64,000 nucleotides of DNA from Acanthosepion lycidas (taxonomy: Eukaryota > Mollusca > Cephalopoda > Sepiida > Sepiidae): NCBI GenBank assembly GCA_963932145.1, contig OZ010611.1, forward strand, positions 55,685,292-55,749,291. The letters run 5' to 3'. Made by a program: the position numbers and the translations under genes. The notes below the pieces were generated by a model that made no database searches, had not been told where the DNA came from, and worked only from the letters and a program-made list of their open reading frames with translations. Numbering within the stretch: position 1 is the stretch's first letter; each line of letters opens with the position of its first letter. This document shows, one piece after another, positions 61,900 through 64,000 of this stretch.

Positions 61900-62990
61900 T
61901 TCCGACTGCTGTCATCATCTTTATTGCCTTATTCACCTTCAACATCTGTGTCTATTTCTGAGATAAGCTATTGTAACTATTTACACTGTTCCGACTGCTG
62001 TCCTCATCTTTATTGCCTTATTCACCTTCAACATCTGTGTCTATTTCTGAGATAAGTTATTGTAACTATTTACACTGTTCCGACTGCTGTCCTCATCTTT
62101 ATTGCCTTATTCACCTTCAACATCTGTGTCTATTTCTGAGATAAGTTATTGTAATTATTTACACTCTTCCGACTGCTGTCCTCATGTTTATTGCCTTATT
62201 CACCTTCAACATCTGTGTCTATTTCTGAGATAATGTATTATAACTATTTACAGTTCTGACTGCTGTCCTCATCTTTATTGCCTTATTCACCTTCAACATC
62301 TGTGTCTATTTCTGAGATAAGGTATTGTAACTATTTACACTCTTCCGACTGCTGTCCTCATCTTTATTGCCTTATTCACCTTCAACATCTGTGTCTATTT
62401 CTGAGATAAGTTATTGTAACTATTTACACTGTTCCGACTGCTGTCCTCATCTTTATTGCCTTATTCACCTTCAACATCTGTGTCTATTTCTGAGATAAGG
62501 TATTGTAACTATTTACACTCTTCCGACTGCTGTCCTCATCTTTATTGCCTTATTCACCTTCAACATCTGTGTCTATTTCTGAGATAAGGTATTGTAACTA
62601 TTTACACTCTTCCGACTGCTGTCCTCATCTTTATTGCCTTATTCACCTTCAACATCTGTGTCTATTTCTGAGATAAGTTATTGTAACTATTTACACTCTT
62701 CCGACTGCTGTCCTCATCTTTATTGCCTTATTCACCTTCAACATCTGTGTCTATTTCTGAGATAAGGTATTGTAACTATTTACAGTTCTGACTGCTGTCC
62801 TCATCTTTATTGCCTTATTCACCTTCAACATCTGTGTCTATTTCTGAGATAAGGAATTGTAACTATTTACACTCTTCCGACTGCTGTCCTCATGTTTATT
62901 GCCTTATTCACCTCCTACCTCTCTGCCTATTTCTGAGATAAGGTATTGTAACTATTTACAGTTCTGACTGCTGTCCTCATCTTTATTGCC
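61900..62990 (-). repeat. Block matching 42.39-43.48 kb at a 19,510-bp shift
   Basis: GTCATCATCTTTATT at 42,401/61,911 and CACCTCCTACC at 43,399/62,909 have the same offset of 19,510 bp. This shows long-range copying inside the array beyond adjacent duplication. Confidence 0.8.
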
Positions 62991-64000
62991 TTATTCACCT
63001 TCAACATCTGTGTCTATTTCTGAGATAAGCTATTGTAACTATTTACACTCTTCCGACTGCTGTCCTCATGTTTATTGCCTTATTCACCTTCATCATCTGT
63101 GTCTATTTCTGAGATAAGTTATTGTAACTATTTACACTGTTCCGACTGTTGTCCTCATCTTTATTGCCTTATTCACCTTCAACATCTGTGTCTATTTCTG
63201 AGATAAGGTATTGTAACTATTTACACTCTTCCGACTGCTGTCCTCATCTTTATTGCCTTATTCACCCTCAACATCTGTGTCTATTTCTGAGATAAGGTAT
63301 TGTAACTATTTACACTGTTCCGACTGTTGTCCTCATCTTTATTGCCTTATTCACCTTCAACATCTGTGTCTATTTCTGAGATAAGGTATTGTAACTATTT
63401 ACACTGTTCCGACTGCTGTCCTCATCTTTATTGCCTTATTCACCTTCAACATCTGTGTCTATTTCTGAGATAAGCTATTGTAACTATTTACACTGTTCCG
63501 ACTGCTGTCCTCATCTTTATTGCCTTATTCACCTTCAACACCTGTGTCTATTTCTTAGATAAGTTATTGTAACTATTTTCACTGTTCCGACTGCTGTCCT
63601 CATCTTTATTGCCTTATTCACCTTCAACATCTGTGTCTATTTCTGAGATAAGTTATTGTAATTATTTACACTCTTCCGACTGCTGTCCTCATCTTTATTG
63701 CCTTATTCACCTTCAACATCTGTGTCTATTTCTGAGATAAGGTATTGTAACTATTTACACTGTTCCGACTGCTGTCCTCATCTTTATTGCCTTATTCACC
63801 TTCAACATCTGTGTCTATTTCTGAGATAAGGTATTGTAACTATTTACACTCTTCCGACTGCTGTCATCATCTTTATTGCCTTATTCACCTTCAACATCTG
63901 TGTCTATTTCTGAGATAAGCTATTGTAACTATTTACACTGTTCCGACTGCTGTCCTCATCTTTATTGCCTTATTCACCTTCAACATCTGTGTCTATTTCT

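Larger units (their letters stand above)
16095..64000 (-). repeat. Giant satellite array, 89-bp monomer (~540 units), SINE-tail-derived
   Basis: Continuous head-to-tail repeats run to the window end. Successive landmarks such as ATAAGGTATTGTAAC (17,071 then 17,160) are 89 bp apart. A typical monomer has TATTTCTGAGATAAGGTATT, GTAACTATTTACACTCTTCC, GACTGCTGTCCTCATCTTTA and TTGCCTTATTCACCTTCAAC, at about 37% GC. The plus strand is pyrimidine-rich, with roughly twice as many C as G. The monomer aligns with the tail of the SINEs and with the 107-bp array (shared TTTCTGAGAT.AGGTATT, ACTATTTACA, TTCGGACT and GTCCTCATCTTT). The strand given is the sense of the parent SINE. The period is not a multiple of three, and stops occur in every frame; no open frame of 60 codons exists here. 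Confidence 0.97.
36500..64000 (-). repeat. Satellite zone 3: 87/89-bp units in ~7.5-10-kb higher-order repeats
   Basis: Features are frequent GATAAGTTATTG and GATAAGCTATTG forms, many 87-bp units with ACAGTTCTGACTG, and no 98-bp units that I could find. Rare variants mark a block that recurs three times. GTGTATATTTCTG occurs at 36,585, 46,698 and 54,234; AGATAATTATTGTTAC at 40,146, 49,195 and 56,731; and CACCTCCTACCTCTC at 43,399, 52,624 and 60,160. Confidence 0.88.

Noticed and set aside
16095-64000. CRISPR-like array
   Set aside because: Regular spacing only superficially resembles one. Whole 89-bp units repeat with no unique spacers, and the context is eukaryotic.

Overview
This window looks like non-genic, repeat-dominated animal DNA. 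The evidence is AT-rich sequence, microsatellites, a mariner transposon, Penelope-like and non-LTR retroelement remnants, a tRNA-derived SINE family, solo-LTR-like insertions and a very large satellite array. The mix of repeats would suit a mollusc such as a cephalopod. That is an inference from familiarity with these families, not a proof. I found no convincing host protein-coding gene, no rRNA and no true tRNA.

Layout. 0-1.3 kb: a Penelope-like element 3' end (GIY-YIG endonuclease) behind a 133-bp direct repeat present twice. 2.28-2.58 kb: a tRNA-derived SINE on the minus strand. 3.0-5.07 kb: two copies of one dispersed repeat ending in (CA)n. One is split by a ~960-bp insertion that carries three tandem ~220-bp units. 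The other is split by a 245-bp solo LTR with a clean 5-bp target duplication. 5.08-7.6 kb: pieces of a non-LTR retrotransposon reverse transcriptase, in which one 105-bp (35-codon) segment has been amplified to about 14 tandem copies. 7.6-10.4 kb: dispersed repeats, simple repeats and two Tc1/IS630-type transposase C-terminal remnants. 10.39-11.59 kb: two SINE copies head to head; the tail of one is repeated seven times with a 107-bp period. 11.61-12.86 kb: a decayed mariner with TIRs and TA target duplication. 12.87-16.09 kb: AT-rich sequence without recognisable genes, starting with an inverted copy of a ~170-bp repeat at 7.64 kb.

16.1-64.0 kb (75% of the window, running off the right edge): one continuous head-to-tail satellite of about 540 monomers, mostly 89 bp with 98-bp and 87-bp variants. 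The monomer aligns over most of its length with the 3' tail of the SINE at 2.3 and 11 kb and with the 107-bp short array. The window therefore shows a possible series: dispersed SINE, SINE with a seven-fold tail, giant satellite. The array is organised in nested higher-order repeats (shifts of 712, 828, 989, 1242, 2055, 2466, 2831, 7536 and 19510 bp, each confirmed here by marker variants). It is zoned from left to right by monomer type.

The most notable point is that two unrelated retroelement pieces in one window, a SINE tail and a LINE reverse-transcriptase segment, were independently turned into tandem arrays with nearly the same unit length (107 and 105 bp).
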